From the IMG/VR virus record IMGVR_UViG_3300034283_001603, positions 1-64,000 of that record: 64,000 nt of DNA; one strand, given 5' to 3'. Every line of letters begins with the position of its first letter. Position 1 is the first letter of the stretch. The stretch comes from a virus. The notes below the pieces were generated by a model, which saw only the letters and a program-made list of their open reading frames with translations, had not been told where the DNA came from and did no database searches. The position numbers and the translations under genes were made by a program. Of the stretch, positions 45,145 through 54,381 are shown piece by piece.

Positions 45145-45572
45145 ATAACAAGATACATAAAGTATTAAGTCATTCAAGATCTAAAGATCAAATGGTTGCC
45201 TGGTGCTACCCAGATAAAAAAAGATTGCTATATTCTTATTCACAAGTTTTAAAAACTATGGAGAATGCATATTCAACTAGTCAGGTAGCCCAGATGCTTG
45301 GCAAGCATAAGGTTACAATAGAAGATTATATTTTGGACGGGAAGATAAGATATCCTCAAAAAGTATATCCAATAGGTAATCCAGATAGCACATGGTATAA
45401 GTTTATGTATAGCGAATCGGACATTATGGACATTCATGAGTTTATATTAGAATCAGGATACTCTAATAATATGCCTTCAAAAAATGAGATGAAAGCTCTT
45501 CTCAAACACAACACTATATTGTATACTAAGACCACTGAAGGAAAATTTGTACCAGTATGGAAAGCAGAATAA
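45090..45572 (+). CDS. MerR/excisionase-type HTH DNA-binding protein
   Basis: A 160-residue protein with a basic N-terminus and a winged-helix HTH around residues 55-85 (AYSTSQVAQMLGKHKVTIEDYIL, then GKIRYPQ). The N-terminal line YFFLNNKIHKVLSHSR is a recurrent feature of a family of HTH proteins in actinobacteriophages as I recall them, which supports ATG 45090 despite the 55-base overlap. It might regulate the early region or recognise the replication origin. Confidence 0.7.
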   Translation: MDRKKRKQSAKSIRYFFLNNKIHKVLSHSRSKDQMVAWCYPDKKRLLYSYSQVLKTMENAYSTSQVAQMLGKHKVTIEDYILDGKIRYPQKVYPIGNPDSTWYKFMYSESDIMDIHEFILESGYSNNMPSKNEMKALLKHNTILYTKTTEGKFVPVWKAE

Positions 45573-45679
45573 TGTCAAGCAGAGTAGTGGTATGTGATAT
45601 ATGTAAAAAAGAAATAGAATTACGTTGGGGCATTTTTGCTCATGACAGTTTAAGCAGGCATAGAAAGGCTGAGCACTAA
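45572..45679 (+). CDS. 35-residue zinc-finger mini-protein
   Basis: ATG 45572 overlaps the upstream stop as TAATG and the stop TAA (45677-45679) overlaps the next ATG, so this short frame is perfectly nested in the operon. The protein contains CDICKK and a later His-x3-x-x-x-His pair (SRHRKAEH), a Cys2-His2 arrangement. Its size and couplings suggest a real gene; the function is unknown. Confidence 0.65.
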   Translation: MSSRVVVCDICKKEIELRWGIFAHDSLSRHRKAEH

Positions 45680-45888
45680 TGGAAAAAGGAACTCAAGTTA
45701 GAGTAGACTTATCTTTTACACGCAATCTGGGTAATTTTGAAAGCATCAAGATTGGTATTGGCGTAGACGATTTTGTTAGAGAAGGCGAAACAGTTGATGC
45801 CGCAGCAGATAGAGTATATAAGTTTGTTGAAGATAAGCTAATTCAAAAGACACAAGAAGTAGAAGAGGAATTGCGTGGCAGTAAATAA
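45679..45888 (+). CDS. Hypothetical protein
   Basis: A 69-residue alpha/beta protein: a strand rich in alternate hydrophobics (KIGIGVDDFVREGETV) followed by an acidic helix (AADRVYKFVEDKLIQKTQEVEEEL). It is coupled at both ends to neighbours in the replication operon. Not recognised. Confidence 0.65.
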   Translation: MEKGTQVRVDLSFTRNLGNFESIKIGIGVDDFVREGETVDAAADRVYKFVEDKLIQKTQEVEEELRGSK

Positions 45889-46189
45889 AGAACCCTACAT
45901 CCTACTTTCTTTGTATTCTAATCTATATGAGGAGGCTTATAAAACAAAGCCAACTATCAATAGGTATAAGGAAAAGTGGGCAATGCAAGATGTAATAGAC
46001 AGCATAGGGTTTGATCGATCTAAAGATGTGTTAGAGTATTACTTTAAAACTGGAAAGAATAGGCACCCGCTTAATTTCTTTTACAACAACTTTGATCGAA
46101 TAGAGGACATGATGATTCAGATTAAAGAAGATAAAATTAACAGAAGCCGTCTGTTGCAGGAGACTAAAAGAATGGTTGAGGATAACTAA
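45875..46189 (+). CDS. Hypothetical protein upstream of helicase
   Basis: A 104-residue basic/helical protein starting at GTG 45875 behind GAGGAA and overlapping the next gene by one base (TAATG). It is in the position where small helicase loaders or accessory proteins often lie, but no AAA+ or loader motif is visible in it (for example IDSIGFDRSKDVLEYYF). The function is unknown. Confidence 0.65.
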   Translation: MAVNKEPYILLSLYSNLYEEAYKTKPTINRYKEKWAMQDVIDSIGFDRSKDVLEYYFKTGKNRHPLNFFYNNFDRIEDMMIQIKEDKINRSRLLQETKRMVEDN

Positions 46190-47424
46190 TGAATACAGAA
46201 GCAGAACTCATTTCGGCAGTTTGTAAAAACAAAGATATCAGCACCATTCTTGCAGACAATTCGGACGACCTGTTTGTATCCCATAAGGATATCTGGGAAG
46301 GCCTTAAGTCATACTACTATAAGTTTAGAGCAGTACCAGAGGCTGGAATCCTACAAGATAAATTTAAAGACTTTGAGCCAGTTGAAACAAAAGGTGAGAC
46401 GGGATATTATCTAGATAAACTAAAGAATGAATTTGTAGGCAATAAGTTAAAGACAATTCTTATGCAGGCTGGTTCATCTTTAAAAGAAGATGCTCCATCT
46501 AGAGTGCTTGGAACAATGCAATCGCAACTTGCAAATTTGAGTAGGTACACAAACAATGTTAAAGACCTAGATATAACAGATTTAGATTCAGCAGAAAGAC
46601 ACTATGAGTCAGTAAGAACTAGATCTTTAGCGATGGGTGGAAGTCCAGGAATCCTAACAGGGTTTGATGCAATTGATAAGGCATACCCAACTGGAATGGC
46701 TCCAGGACACCTCATTGTGGCAATTGGCTGGCCAGGACGTGGTAAGACTTGGTTTACATCGTATCTTGCATGCAAAGCTTGGGAGCAAGGCTTTAAGCCT
46801 ATGATTGTGTCTCTTGAAATGGCACCAGAGAATATGCGAGATAGAATTTATACTATGCTTGGCTCTGGTTTATTTAGAGCAAGTGACCTGTCTAAGGGCG
46901 ACATTAACATTGACGATTTTAAAACATGGGGAAAGAAAAAAACTGAAGGCAAAAACAGTTTCATTCTTGTTTCAAATGAAGGTGCAGGAGAAGTAACTCC
47001 AGCAACTATTCAGGGAAAGATTGATCAGCATAAGCCAGACTTAGTTATTCTTGATTACCATCAATTGTTTAATGATAATAAGAGAAGCAATTCTGAAGTT
47101 GAAAGAAATAGAAATATTTCAAGAGATTTTAAGTTGTTGGCTGTAACAAATGGAATTCCTATTATTGATATTACCGCTGCTACGGCAGATGATATTTCAG
47201 ATCAAAAAGAACCTCCAATGATGAGCCAAGTTGCATGGTCAAAGGCTATTGAGTATGATGCTGATATGGCTATTGCTATTCATAAGCATGCCAATACAGA
47301 TTTAATTGAGGTTGTGTCTAGAAAGAATAGGCATGGACATGACTTTAGATTCTTCCTTGACTGGGATATAAATAGAGGAGTTATCACTCCGATCTATGAA
47401 GACTTGCCAGAGTTGAGCAAGTGA
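46189..47424 (+). CDS. DnaB-like replicative helicase
   Basis: A 411-residue RecA-fold helicase. An N-terminal helical domain (residues 1-130) is followed by the ATPase core: Walker A GWPGRGKTWFTSYLA around residue 180, IVSLEMAPENMRDR (H1a region) near 207 and Walker B LVILDYHQLF near 285, then the RxH-type GQVxGxK equivalent SKAIEYDADMAIAIH around 350. The linker matches GFDAIDKAYPTGMAPG of the family. It is slightly shorter than bacterial DnaB. It unwinds the fork with the primase encoded next. Confidence 0.92.
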   Translation: MNTEAELISAVCKNKDISTILADNSDDLFVSHKDIWEGLKSYYYKFRAVPEAGILQDKFKDFEPVETKGETGYYLDKLKNEFVGNKLKTILMQAGSSLKEDAPSRVLGTMQSQLANLSRYTNNVKDLDITDLDSAERHYESVRTRSLAMGGSPGILTGFDAIDKAYPTGMAPGHLIVAIGWPGRGKTWFTSYLACKAWEQGFKPMIVSLEMAPENMRDRIYTMLGSGLFRASDLSKGDINIDDFKTWGKKKTEGKNSFILVSNEGAGEVTPATIQGKIDQHKPDLVILDYHQLFNDNKRSNSEVERNRNISRDFKLLAVTNGIPIIDITAATADDISDQKEPPMMSQVAWSKAIEYDADMAIAIHKHANTDLIEVVSRKNRHGHDFRFFLDWDINRGVITPIYEDLPELSK

Positions 47425-47711
47425 CTCATCAAAATATTAAAAGGTTTCAAATAAGAGTTGAGTTTTTAGATGATTCTGATATGATCAGGATAAAAAAACA
47501 ATACGAAGATTTGCTTGTAGGACAAATGAAAGATTCTGGATACGCTAGGGCACTTGACATAGACCCAGCTTTTTCGGTAGAATTTGACGGACAAACATGG
47601 AAGTTCTTAATGACCCTCCATGGAGTTTATGTAGGAAAGAAGAAGGCATGGCAATTAGAGGGTATGACACAAGGAAAGTTGATACATCGGAATACTCCTC
47701 TGCCCACATAA
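47421..47711 (+). CDS. Hypothetical protein between helicase and primase
   Basis: A 96-residue protein starting at GTG 47421, overlapping the helicase stop as GTGA. It has an alpha/beta look (FQIRVEFLDDSDMIRIKKQYEDLL, then FSVEFDGQTWKFLMTL). Its 3' part overlaps the primase start. Not recognised; a replication accessory is plausible from position. Confidence 0.6.
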   Translation: MTHQNIKRFQIRVEFLDDSDMIRIKKQYEDLLVGQMKDSGYARALDIDPAFSVEFDGQTWKFLMTLHGVYVGKKKAWQLEGMTQGKLIHRNTPLPT

Positions 47712-48637
47712 AATCAATAGTCCAAAGTCTAGGTATAGATATGGTTGGAGAAACATCCAACGACTTCCTTGCGTATTGCCCATTCCATTCAAACAGACAT
47801 ACATCAAGCTTTAGCATAAGTAAAACAAAGGGTGCTTATATTTGTTTTAATCCTTCATGCGGTGAATCTGGAACAATGAGCGATCTAGTAAAAAAGATTT
47901 TAAATAAAAATGAGTTTCAATCCTTGAGGTATATTGAATCAAAACAGTCTCAGGCCCTAGAAAACTTTGATGAATCGCTTAAGGATATTCTAGAAGACAA
48001 GCCAGACTTTGTTGAATTTTCAGAAGAAAAATTAAAGAGTTTATATAATGGATTAATTGTAAATGATAAAGCAAAGGAGTACTTAAAATCACGTGGTATT
48101 AATTTGCAATCAATTGACCATTTCTCATTAGGGTATTCTGAAAACATGGACATGATAACTGTCCCAGTTCATAGTCCAGATGGAATACCAGTCGGAGTTG
48201 TTGGGAGATCTATTTCTGATAAAAGATTTAAGAATAGCAAAGACTTGCCAAGAAGCAAAACTATGTTTAATATCCATCGTGCTAAAAAAATTGGAGATAG
48301 GGTTATAGTTGTAGAGTCTAGCTTTGATGCGATTCGTGTTCATCAGGCTGGCTTCCCGAATGTTGTTGCCACCCTGGGGGGTCACATATCTGGACAAAAC
48401 CTTAACCTGTTAAATAGATACTTCAATACAGTTATTATTATGACTGATGCAGATAAGGCGGGAAGAGATTTAGGCTCAACAATTGCATATAAACTAAGTA
48501 ATAAAAACATCTTGTGGGCATCGCATTCTTATGGTAGAATATATCCAGAGGGTGTAAAAGATGCAGGTGACATGTCTGATGAAGACATTAAAGCCTGTAT
48601 AACAAATGCCATATCTAATTTCGAATATAAAAATTAA
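47648..48637 (+). CDS. DNA primase with zinc finger and Toprim domain
   Basis: A primase of about 330 residues. Residues about 38-75 form a CHC2-type zinc finger (YCPFHSN, then CFNPSCGESG), and the Toprim domain is at about 215-300, with the acidic motif VVVESSFDAIRVHQAG and the DxD line IIMTDADKAGRD. It makes RNA primers for the DnaE-type polymerase. I prefer ATG 47648 behind AAGAAGG; ATG 47597 would deepen the overlap with the previous gene to 115 bases. No helicase domain is fused; the helicase is two genes upstream. Confidence 0.87.
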   Translation: MAIRGYDTRKVDTSEYSSAHIKSIVQSLGIDMVGETSNDFLAYCPFHSNRHTSSFSISKTKGAYICFNPSCGESGTMSDLVKKILNKNEFQSLRYIESKQSQALENFDESLKDILEDKPDFVEFSEEKLKSLYNGLIVNDKAKEYLKSRGINLQSIDHFSLGYSENMDMITVPVHSPDGIPVGVVGRSISDKRFKNSKDLPRSKTMFNIHRAKKIGDRVIVVESSFDAIRVHQAGFPNVVATLGGHISGQNLNLLNRYFNTVIIMTDADKAGRDLGSTIAYKLSNKNILWASHSYGRIYPEGVKDAGDMSDEDIKACITNAISNFEYKN

Positions 48638-48658
48638 ACAATAATATAAGTGATTACA

Positions 48659-48675
48659 AACGGATATATACCGTT
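48659..48675. promoter_or_regulatory. Short inverted repeat upstream of ssDNA-binding protein
   Basis: AACGG and CCGTT flank ATATATA in the 58-base gap before ATG 48696. It may be an operator or a small RNA hairpin. An RBS AAGGAG follows (48684-48689). The stem is only 5 bp, so support is weak. Confidence 0.35.
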
Positions 48676-48695
48676 ACATACATAAGGAGAATAAA

Positions 48696-49370
48696 ATGGG
48701 AATAGTAAAAGGTTTGTCAGGAATGACAAAGGCAATGGACAAGGTTACGTATACTAGTTCAGAAGATAGCAAGGCAAAGTGGTTAAAGATTGAAGACGGA
48801 GAAGCAGTCAAGATTCGCTTTCTGCAAGAATTAGATCCAGATTCACCACACTATAATGAAAAAATGGGTTGCGGATTTTTTGCAATTGAGCACACAAACC
48901 CTAAAGATTATCGCCGTAAGGCACTAGACACAATGGAAGATGAAGGCCGTGACTGGGCTCAAGAACAGCACCGTAAAGATCCAAAGGCTGGCTGGGGTGC
49001 AAGAAAGCGCCTATATATTAATGTCCTAGTTGATGACGGAAAGACTGAGCCATATGTAGCAATTCTTTCTCAAGGAGTAAGCGGTAAAACAATTACACCA
49101 ACACTGATTGAATATGCAAATGAAATGGGAAGCATCACAAATCTAATGTGGCGTGTAAAGCGTAGTGGTCTTAAGACAGACACAAGCTACACAATTATAC
49201 CGTTGGCTAAAGATGAAAAGCCATTCGACTTTTCTGCTGTTGAGCTGTTTGATTTAGAAAAAACAGCAGTGCGTAGCGTTCCATACGCAGAGCAGGAAGC
49301 ATTCTATACTGGTGAGTCATCTCCAGAAGAACGAGAGTCATCCTCAACAAGTAGCAGCGTAGACTGGTAA
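48696..49370 (+). CDS. ssDNA-binding protein of the gp32/gp2.5 type
   Basis: A 224-residue protein with a central beta-rich region containing WLKIEDGEAVKIRFLQELD (OB-strand-like) and KRLYINVLVDDGKTEPYV, and an acidic, serine-rich C-terminus (SSPEERESSSTSSSVDW) as in phage single-strand binding proteins, which use such tails to contact polymerase and helicase. A Cys-His cluster (MGCGFFAIEHT) might bind zinc like gp32. Arg codons are often CGT, indicating good expression. A second, bacterial-type SSB is encoded at 54374. Confidence 0.7.
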   Translation: MGIVKGLSGMTKAMDKVTYTSSEDSKAKWLKIEDGEAVKIRFLQELDPDSPHYNEKMGCGFFAIEHTNPKDYRRKALDTMEDEGRDWAQEQHRKDPKAGWGARKRLYINVLVDDGKTEPYVAILSQGVSGKTITPTLIEYANEMGSITNLMWRVKRSGLKTDTSYTIIPLAKDEKPFDFSAVELFDLEKTAVRSVPYAEQEAFYTGESSPEERESSSTSSSVDW

Positions 49371-49395
49371 GAGAGAGTATAGGCGGAGAATTAAG

Positions 49396-52300
49396 TTGAA
49401 CTTTACACATTTGCATGTGCATTCTTTCTATTCATTAATGGATGGGCTTAATTCTCCTGCCGAACTTGTAAAGGCTGCGAAAGAAGCTGGTCAGACTTCT
49501 CTGGCTATTACTGACCACGGAACATTATCTTCACACCGTGAAATGCAAATTGCATGTAAAGAGCAAGGAATCAAGCCAATTCTTGGAGTGGAAGCATACA
49601 TTTCTCCAACAGATAGATTTGATAGGTCTTCAAAGACAGATAAATCAATTCAGGCCTATAACCATATTATTCTTTTAGCTAAGAATAAAAAGGGTCTAGA
49701 GAATATCAACACCCTTCAGGAGCTTGCATGGACAGAAGGCTTTTATCATAAGCCACGTATTGATAGAGAGGTATTGAAAGAGTATGCAGAAGGTATTATT
49801 GTATTGTCTGGATGCCTTAACGGGCTTATTAGTAAGGCTATTGAACGCCAGGAATTCTCAGAAGCAAAACTTGTACTTCAAGACTTTAAGAAAACTTTTG
49901 GTGAAGACTTTTACGTTGAGGTCCAATCTCATAACCCGACAGAAATCAACTCAAAGCTTTTGGAGCTGGCTGATCAACTCAAGATAAAAGCGGTGGCAAC
50001 AGGAGATGCTCACTTTGCTAAAGAAGAAGATAGAGTATTAGAAGAAGCAATGCTTATTCTATCAACATCTCCTAAGTCAGATAAAGATGCAGACTTTGAA
50101 ATGTCCAGACAAATGCCAGACATGATTGATAGATTTAATTACTTATATCCAGACCGTAGAATATCATTTCAAGACTATAATCTATTTATTCAGAGTAGGT
50201 CTGAAATTGAGGCGGACTTTAATAAGGCAGGAATTACTCGTACAGATATATATGATAATACAATGGAGATTGCTGATAAAATTGGCGAGTATGACTTCCA
50301 TGAGGGGCTAGATCTGCTACCTATCCCAAAGACCAATGCTGACAAGAAACTGTCTGATATGGCCTTAGAAGGCCTTAAAAGACTATCCCTAGACAAAGAT
50401 CAGGTCTACCTGGATAGAATTGCAGAAGAATTATCTATAATTAAAGATAAGGCATTTGCTTCATATTTCCTAGTTGTAGCAGATATGATTACATGGGCTA
50501 AGTCAAATAATATTATGGTTGGCCCAGGACGTGGCTCTGCAGCTGGATCATTAGTTTGCTATGCCCTTGGAATTACAGATGTGGATCCAATTAAATATGA
50601 TCTTCTATTCTTCCGATTTATTAACCCAGAGCGCAATGACTTCCCAGATATAGATACAGACTTTGAAGACCGACGTCGCAAAGAGGTAAAGGATTATCTA
50701 AAGAAAAAGTTTAAGCACGTTGCTTCTATTTCTACATATACTTATTTTAAAGATAAGGGTGTAATTAGAGATGCTGCTCGTGTATTCATGGTTCCACTTT
50801 CAGATGTTAATCGTGCAATGAAATCGATTGATACATTTGAAGACTTTATGGATTCGCCAAATACAAAAGAGTTTAGAGCAAAGTATCCAGAAGTAACTTG
50901 GCTTGCAGAAAGACTTCGTGGAAAGATTCGAAGTGTTGGAGTCCATGCTGCAGGTGTTGTAGTTGCAAAAGATGATTTAAGAAAGTACGCACCAATAGAG
51001 TCCAGAGCTGATGCAAATGATGAAGTCTCTGGAAGAATTCCAGTCGTGGCATACGATATGGATACGGTTGCAGATATAGGTCTTATTAAGCTAGATGCCC
51101 TAGGTCTTAAGACTTTATCTGTGATCTCTGATACTTTAAAATCAATTAAGAGTAGATATGACAAAGACATTAATCTTTATGACATTGCTTTAGATGATGA
51201 GAATGTTTATAAGATTTTTAACGATGGATACACAAAGGGAATATTCCAGGCAGAAGCAACACCATATACAAACTTACTTATAAAAATGCGTGTCGATAAA
51301 TTTGAAGACTTAGCTGCATCAAATGCTTTGGTTAGACCAGGAGCTATGAATACAGTTGGAGCCTCTTACATCAAGCGTAAGCACGGTAATGAAGCAGTTA
51401 ATTATATCCATCCAATTATGAAACCTTTTACAGAAAATACATACGGGGTGATTATATATCAAGAGCAGGTTATGCAAGCATGCGTACACCTAGGAGGAAT
51501 GACTTGGTCAGAGGCTGACAAGGTTAGAAAGGTTATTGGTAAAAAGCAAGATGCAAAAGAACTCAGTCCATTCAAAGATAAATTTATTCAGGGCGCTAAA
51601 AAGCATATCAGCGCAGAAGAAGCAGACAATCTCTGGAAAACATTCGAAGCTCACGCTGGATACTCATTCAATCGTAGTCACGCTGTCGCTTATTCTATGC
51701 TTTCTTATTATACCGCTTGGCTTAAGTGCTATTATCCTTTGGAATTTTTATTCTCGATCCTTAAAAATGAAGGGGACAAAGACGCCAGAACAGGCTATTT
51801 GATTGAGGCTAAGAGGCTTGGGATTAAAGTTAAGCTGCCACATGTAAATGAATCAGATGTAAATTTTTCACTACAAAAAGATTCAATTAGATTTGGTTTA
51901 GCTGAAGTTAAATTTATTTCAGACAGCATTGCAAATAAAATTATTGAAAAGAGACCTTATGAAAACTATAAAGATTTTGTTGACAAAGCATCCAAAAAGG
52001 GTAGCGGCATTAACTCTAGGGCCGTTAATTCTCTTAATGCTATTGGGGGCGCTGCTTTTGATGATAACCCTAGAAGCGGTAAAGAAGCAGAGTCTTATTA
52101 CGAGTTTTTAGGAATACCTTCCTTTAACCTCTCCAACTTAGAGCCAAGAGTAAAGGCACAAGCTAGACCTATTGATGAGTTTGAAGAGCTAGGATCTTTT
52201 GTTATGTTTGGGATGGCTAAAAGTATAAAGCGTGGGAATGGCTGGTCACGAATAGAGTTAGTCGATGAAAGTGGATCTGTTGGACTGTTTGATATCGAGC

Positions 52301-52665
52301 AGACAAAAATAGAAACAAACAAAATGTATTTTGTTTTAGTTGGAGACAATCGAATATCTAGATATATAGATGTAGATTCTATTACCAAAGATTCAGATGA
52401 TCCATTTGTAAAGTATTTATATGCAAAGTCTTACCCCATTGACGAAAATCAAAGGTTTGTGATAAGCTATACTCCATATAAAACAAAAGCTGGCAAAACC
52501 ATGGCTCACCTTGTAATGTCAGATAAAGATAAGAATCTAAATAGAGCAATTGTATTTTCAAGCATGTATCCAATTTCTTTGGCAAAAATGCGAGAAGGAA
52601 TGATATGCGAGCCAGTTCTAAAAACTTTAGAAGATGGAACACTTATGGTTAAGGAAGTAAAATGA
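49396..52665 (+). CDS. DNA polymerase III alpha subunit (DnaE-like)
   Basis: A 1089-residue C-family polymerase. The PHP domain opens the protein (FTHLHVHSFYSLMDGLNSP, ITDHGTLS) and keeps most metal ligands, so a proofreading or pyrophosphatase role is possible. The catalytic motifs follow: GPGRGSAAGSLVCYALGITD near residue 380 and PDIDTDFEDRRR near residue 420. FNRSHAVAYSMLSYYTAWLK near 755 belongs to the fingers and helix-hairpin-helix region. An OB-type domain lies near residues 940-1020. The length is close to bacterial DnaE. TTG 49396 behind GGCGGAG is the start; nothing better is present. Confidence 0.93.
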   Translation: MNFTHLHVHSFYSLMDGLNSPAELVKAAKEAGQTSLAITDHGTLSSHREMQIACKEQGIKPILGVEAYISPTDRFDRSSKTDKSIQAYNHIILLAKNKKGLENINTLQELAWTEGFYHKPRIDREVLKEYAEGIIVLSGCLNGLISKAIERQEFSEAKLVLQDFKKTFGEDFYVEVQSHNPTEINSKLLELADQLKIKAVATGDAHFAKEEDRVLEEAMLILSTSPKSDKDADFEMSRQMPDMIDRFNYLYPDRRISFQDYNLFIQSRSEIEADFNKAGITRTDIYDNTMEIADKIGEYDFHEGLDLLPIPKTNADKKLSDMALEGLKRLSLDKDQVYLDRIAEELSIIKDKAFASYFLVVADMITWAKSNNIMVGPGRGSAAGSLVCYALGITDVDPIKYDLLFFRFINPERNDFPDIDTDFEDRRRKEVKDYLKKKFKHVASISTYTYFKDKGVIRDAARVFMVPLSDVNRAMKSIDTFEDFMDSPNTKEFRAKYPEVTWLAERLRGKIRSVGVHAAGVVVAKDDLRKYAPIESRADANDEVSGRIPVVAYDMDTVADIGLIKLDALGLKTLSVISDTLKSIKSRYDKDINLYDIALDDENVYKIFNDGYTKGIFQAEATPYTNLLIKMRVDKFEDLAASNALVRPGAMNTVGASYIKRKHGNEAVNYIHPIMKPFTENTYGVIIYQEQVMQACVHLGGMTWSEADKVRKVIGKKQDAKELSPFKDKFIQGAKKHISAEEADNLWKTFEAHAGYSFNRSHAVAYSMLSYYTAWLKCYYPLEFLFSILKNEGDKDARTGYLIEAKRLGIKVKLPHVNESDVNFSLQKDSIRFGLAEVKFISDSIANKIIEKRPYENYKDFVDKASKKGSGINSRAVNSLNAIGGAAFDDNPRSGKEAESYYEFLGIPSFNLSNLEPRVKAQARPIDEFEELGSFVMFGMAKSIKRGNGWSRIELVDESGSVGLFDIEQTKIETNKMYFVLVGDNRISRYIDVDSITKDSDDPFVKYLYAKSYPIDENQRFVISYTPYKTKAGKTMAHLVMSDKDKNLNRAIVFSSMYPISLAKMREGMICEPVLKTLEDGTLMVKEVK

Positions 52666-52886
52666 CATATAATGCAGAAGATGTATTTAAAACAATGAAC
52701 GCCTCTAGGGTTTTAGTGGCTATATTAAGTAAAATAGGTTCTGTTGAAATATCAACGGAAGACTTTATGAAGACAACCAATGATGATATGCAACTTTCAG
52801 TTACATATAATGATGAAGGCTTGTCATTTGAATTTAAGCTAGAGCCACTAGGATTTAAATCTGACTACGAATTGGCTAACGAATAA
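52662..52886 (+). CDS. Hypothetical protein
   Basis: A 74-residue acidic protein, helix then beta hairpin (MQLSVTYNDEGLSFEFKLEP). It overlaps the polymerase stop as ATGA and ends four bases before recA. Not recognised; a small polymerase or RecA partner is possible from position only. Confidence 0.6.
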   Translation: MTYNAEDVFKTMNASRVLVAILSKIGSVEISTEDFMKTTNDDMQLSVTYNDEGLSFEFKLEPLGFKSDYELANE

Positions 52887-52890
52887 ATAA

Positions 52891-53895
52891 ATGGAAATGA
52901 ACCTAAATGATATTTTAGCAAAGCTTGACCCTAAGACTAGAGCAAGGGTACAGTCTGCAGTTGATATTCAAGTAGACAAGCAGCCAACACCAAGCATAGG
53001 ATTAACCTTTGCTTTAAATGGCGGCTTTGCCTATGGTCGACAGATATTAGTTTGGGGAAACAAGTCAGCAGGAAAATCTTCGTTCTGTCTACAAATGATT
53101 GCACTTGCACAAAAAGAAGGAAAGACTTGTGCTTGGATTGATGCAGAGCATTCTTATGATCCAGAATGGGCAGAGAAACTGGGAGTTGACTCAAAAGAAT
53201 TGATATACTCACCAGCTAAAACTGTTAATGACATGGTGGATGTTGCAACAAAACTTATGGAGGCTGGTGTAGATCTAATTGTAGTTGATTCAATCTCAGC
53301 ACTTCTTCCAGCCATATACTTTGAAAAAGATGGAAATGAAATGAAGGATTTGCAAGACACAAAGCAAATTGGCGCAGAAGCTAAGGACATGACCCACGCA
53401 GTCAAAATGTTAAATTATGCAAACAAAAATACGCTACTCGTTCTTATATCGCAGCAAAGAAATCAGTTTGGATCTATGCATGCCAGCCACATCCCAACAG
53501 GAGGAATGGCTGTTAAGTTCTTCTCCTCTACCGTTATCAAGCTCTGGTCTTCAGAGGCTGAGGCTAATGCTATTAAAGCAGGTGTTAAGGTTGGCGACAA
53601 GATTATTGAACAAAGAGTTGGAAGGCCCGTTAACTGGATTGTTGATTATAACAAACTCGGTCCCCCTAACCTCTCTGGCCAATACGACTTCTACTATCAA
53701 GGAGAGTCACTTGGCATAGATCTTGTTGGAGAAACCCTTGACGTTGCAGAAATGTGCGGGATAATAGAAAAAGGTGGAGCATGGTATACAGTAAATGGAG
53801 AACGTTTTCAAGGACGTGCAAAGGCTGTGGCATATTTAAAGGAAAATCCAGATGTTGTAGACAAATTAATAGGAGAAATAAATGCCAAATCTTAA
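52891..53895 (+). CDS. RecA-like recombinase
   Basis: A 334-residue recombinase. Walker A is GNKSAGKSS (residues 52-60), followed by CAWIDAEHSYDPEWAEKLGVD, Walker B LIVVDSISALLP near 135, and the L1/L2 region with GAEAKDMTHAVKML and LVLISQQRNQFG. It should carry out strand exchange for recombination-dependent replication and repair. It lacks the long acidic C-terminus of bacterial RecA. It sits in the replication operon, overlapping the next gene by 14 bases. Confidence 0.92.
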   Translation: MEMNLNDILAKLDPKTRARVQSAVDIQVDKQPTPSIGLTFALNGGFAYGRQILVWGNKSAGKSSFCLQMIALAQKEGKTCAWIDAEHSYDPEWAEKLGVDSKELIYSPAKTVNDMVDVATKLMEAGVDLIVVDSISALLPAIYFEKDGNEMKDLQDTKQIGAEAKDMTHAVKMLNYANKNTLLVLISQQRNQFGSMHASHIPTGGMAVKFFSSTVIKLWSSEAEANAIKAGVKVGDKIIEQRVGRPVNWIVDYNKLGPPNLSGQYDFYYQGESLGIDLVGETLDVAEMCGIIEKGGAWYTVNGERFQGRAKAVAYLKENPDVVDKLIGEINAKS

Positions 53896-54073
53896 TGAAT
53901 TTTTTGCTTCTCAACCTAAAGATGTTCAAGATCAAAGGATTGAGAAAATAGAGCAAGAAAGACCGTGTAGCAAATGTGAGTTGTCTGCTCCATTTTATAA
54001 TTTTAATCAAGCTACATTAGAAATGTATTGGACATGCTCTAATGGACATGAAACAAAGCATAAGCTTAATTAA
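53882..54073 (+). CDS. Small zinc-ribbon protein
   Basis: A 63-residue protein with CSKCEL and a later CSNGHE about 25 residues on, a Cys2-Cys/His arrangement that probably binds zinc. It overlaps recA by 14 bases and the next gene by one base. Function unknown; one of five small zinc proteins in the window. Confidence 0.65.
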   Translation: MPNLNEFFASQPKDVQDQRIEKIEQERPCSKCELSAPFYNFNQATLEMYWTCSNGHETKHKLN

Positions 54074-54381
54074 TGTCGGAGAGAGCAGAAGTAAAACGAG
54101 ATGGCGCCAAGGCACAAAAAAATAGTGGTCGCGGTGAATATCAAAAAGGTGATGCTAAATGGAAAAATTTTGTAGTAGACTACAAAGAGGCCAAAGCATC
54201 ATTTACTTTAAACAAAGATGTATGGGCTAAAATCTGTACAGATACTTTTAAGGTAAGCAGGGACATGCATCCTGCTCTTAAAATTATTATAGGAGGGGAT
54301 TCCAAGGTCCGTCTTGGAATCATAGAGTGGTCAGTCTTAGAAGAACTGATTACATTTTGGGAGGAAAATAAAAATGGCTAA
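54073..54381 (+). CDS. Conserved hypothetical protein
   Basis: A 102-residue protein with an N-terminal basic tail (MSERAEVKRDGAKAQKNSGRG), then WKNFVVDYKEAKASFTLNKDVWAKICTD and a helical C-terminus. I recall similar small proteins next to ssb/recA in actinobacteriophages but do not know a function. It overlaps ssb by 8 bases. It could act with RecA or SSB in recombination. Confidence 0.65.
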   Translation: MSERAEVKRDGAKAQKNSGRGEYQKGDAKWKNFVVDYKEAKASFTLNKDVWAKICTDTFKVSRDMHPALKIIIGGDSKVRLGIIEWSVLEELITFWEENKNG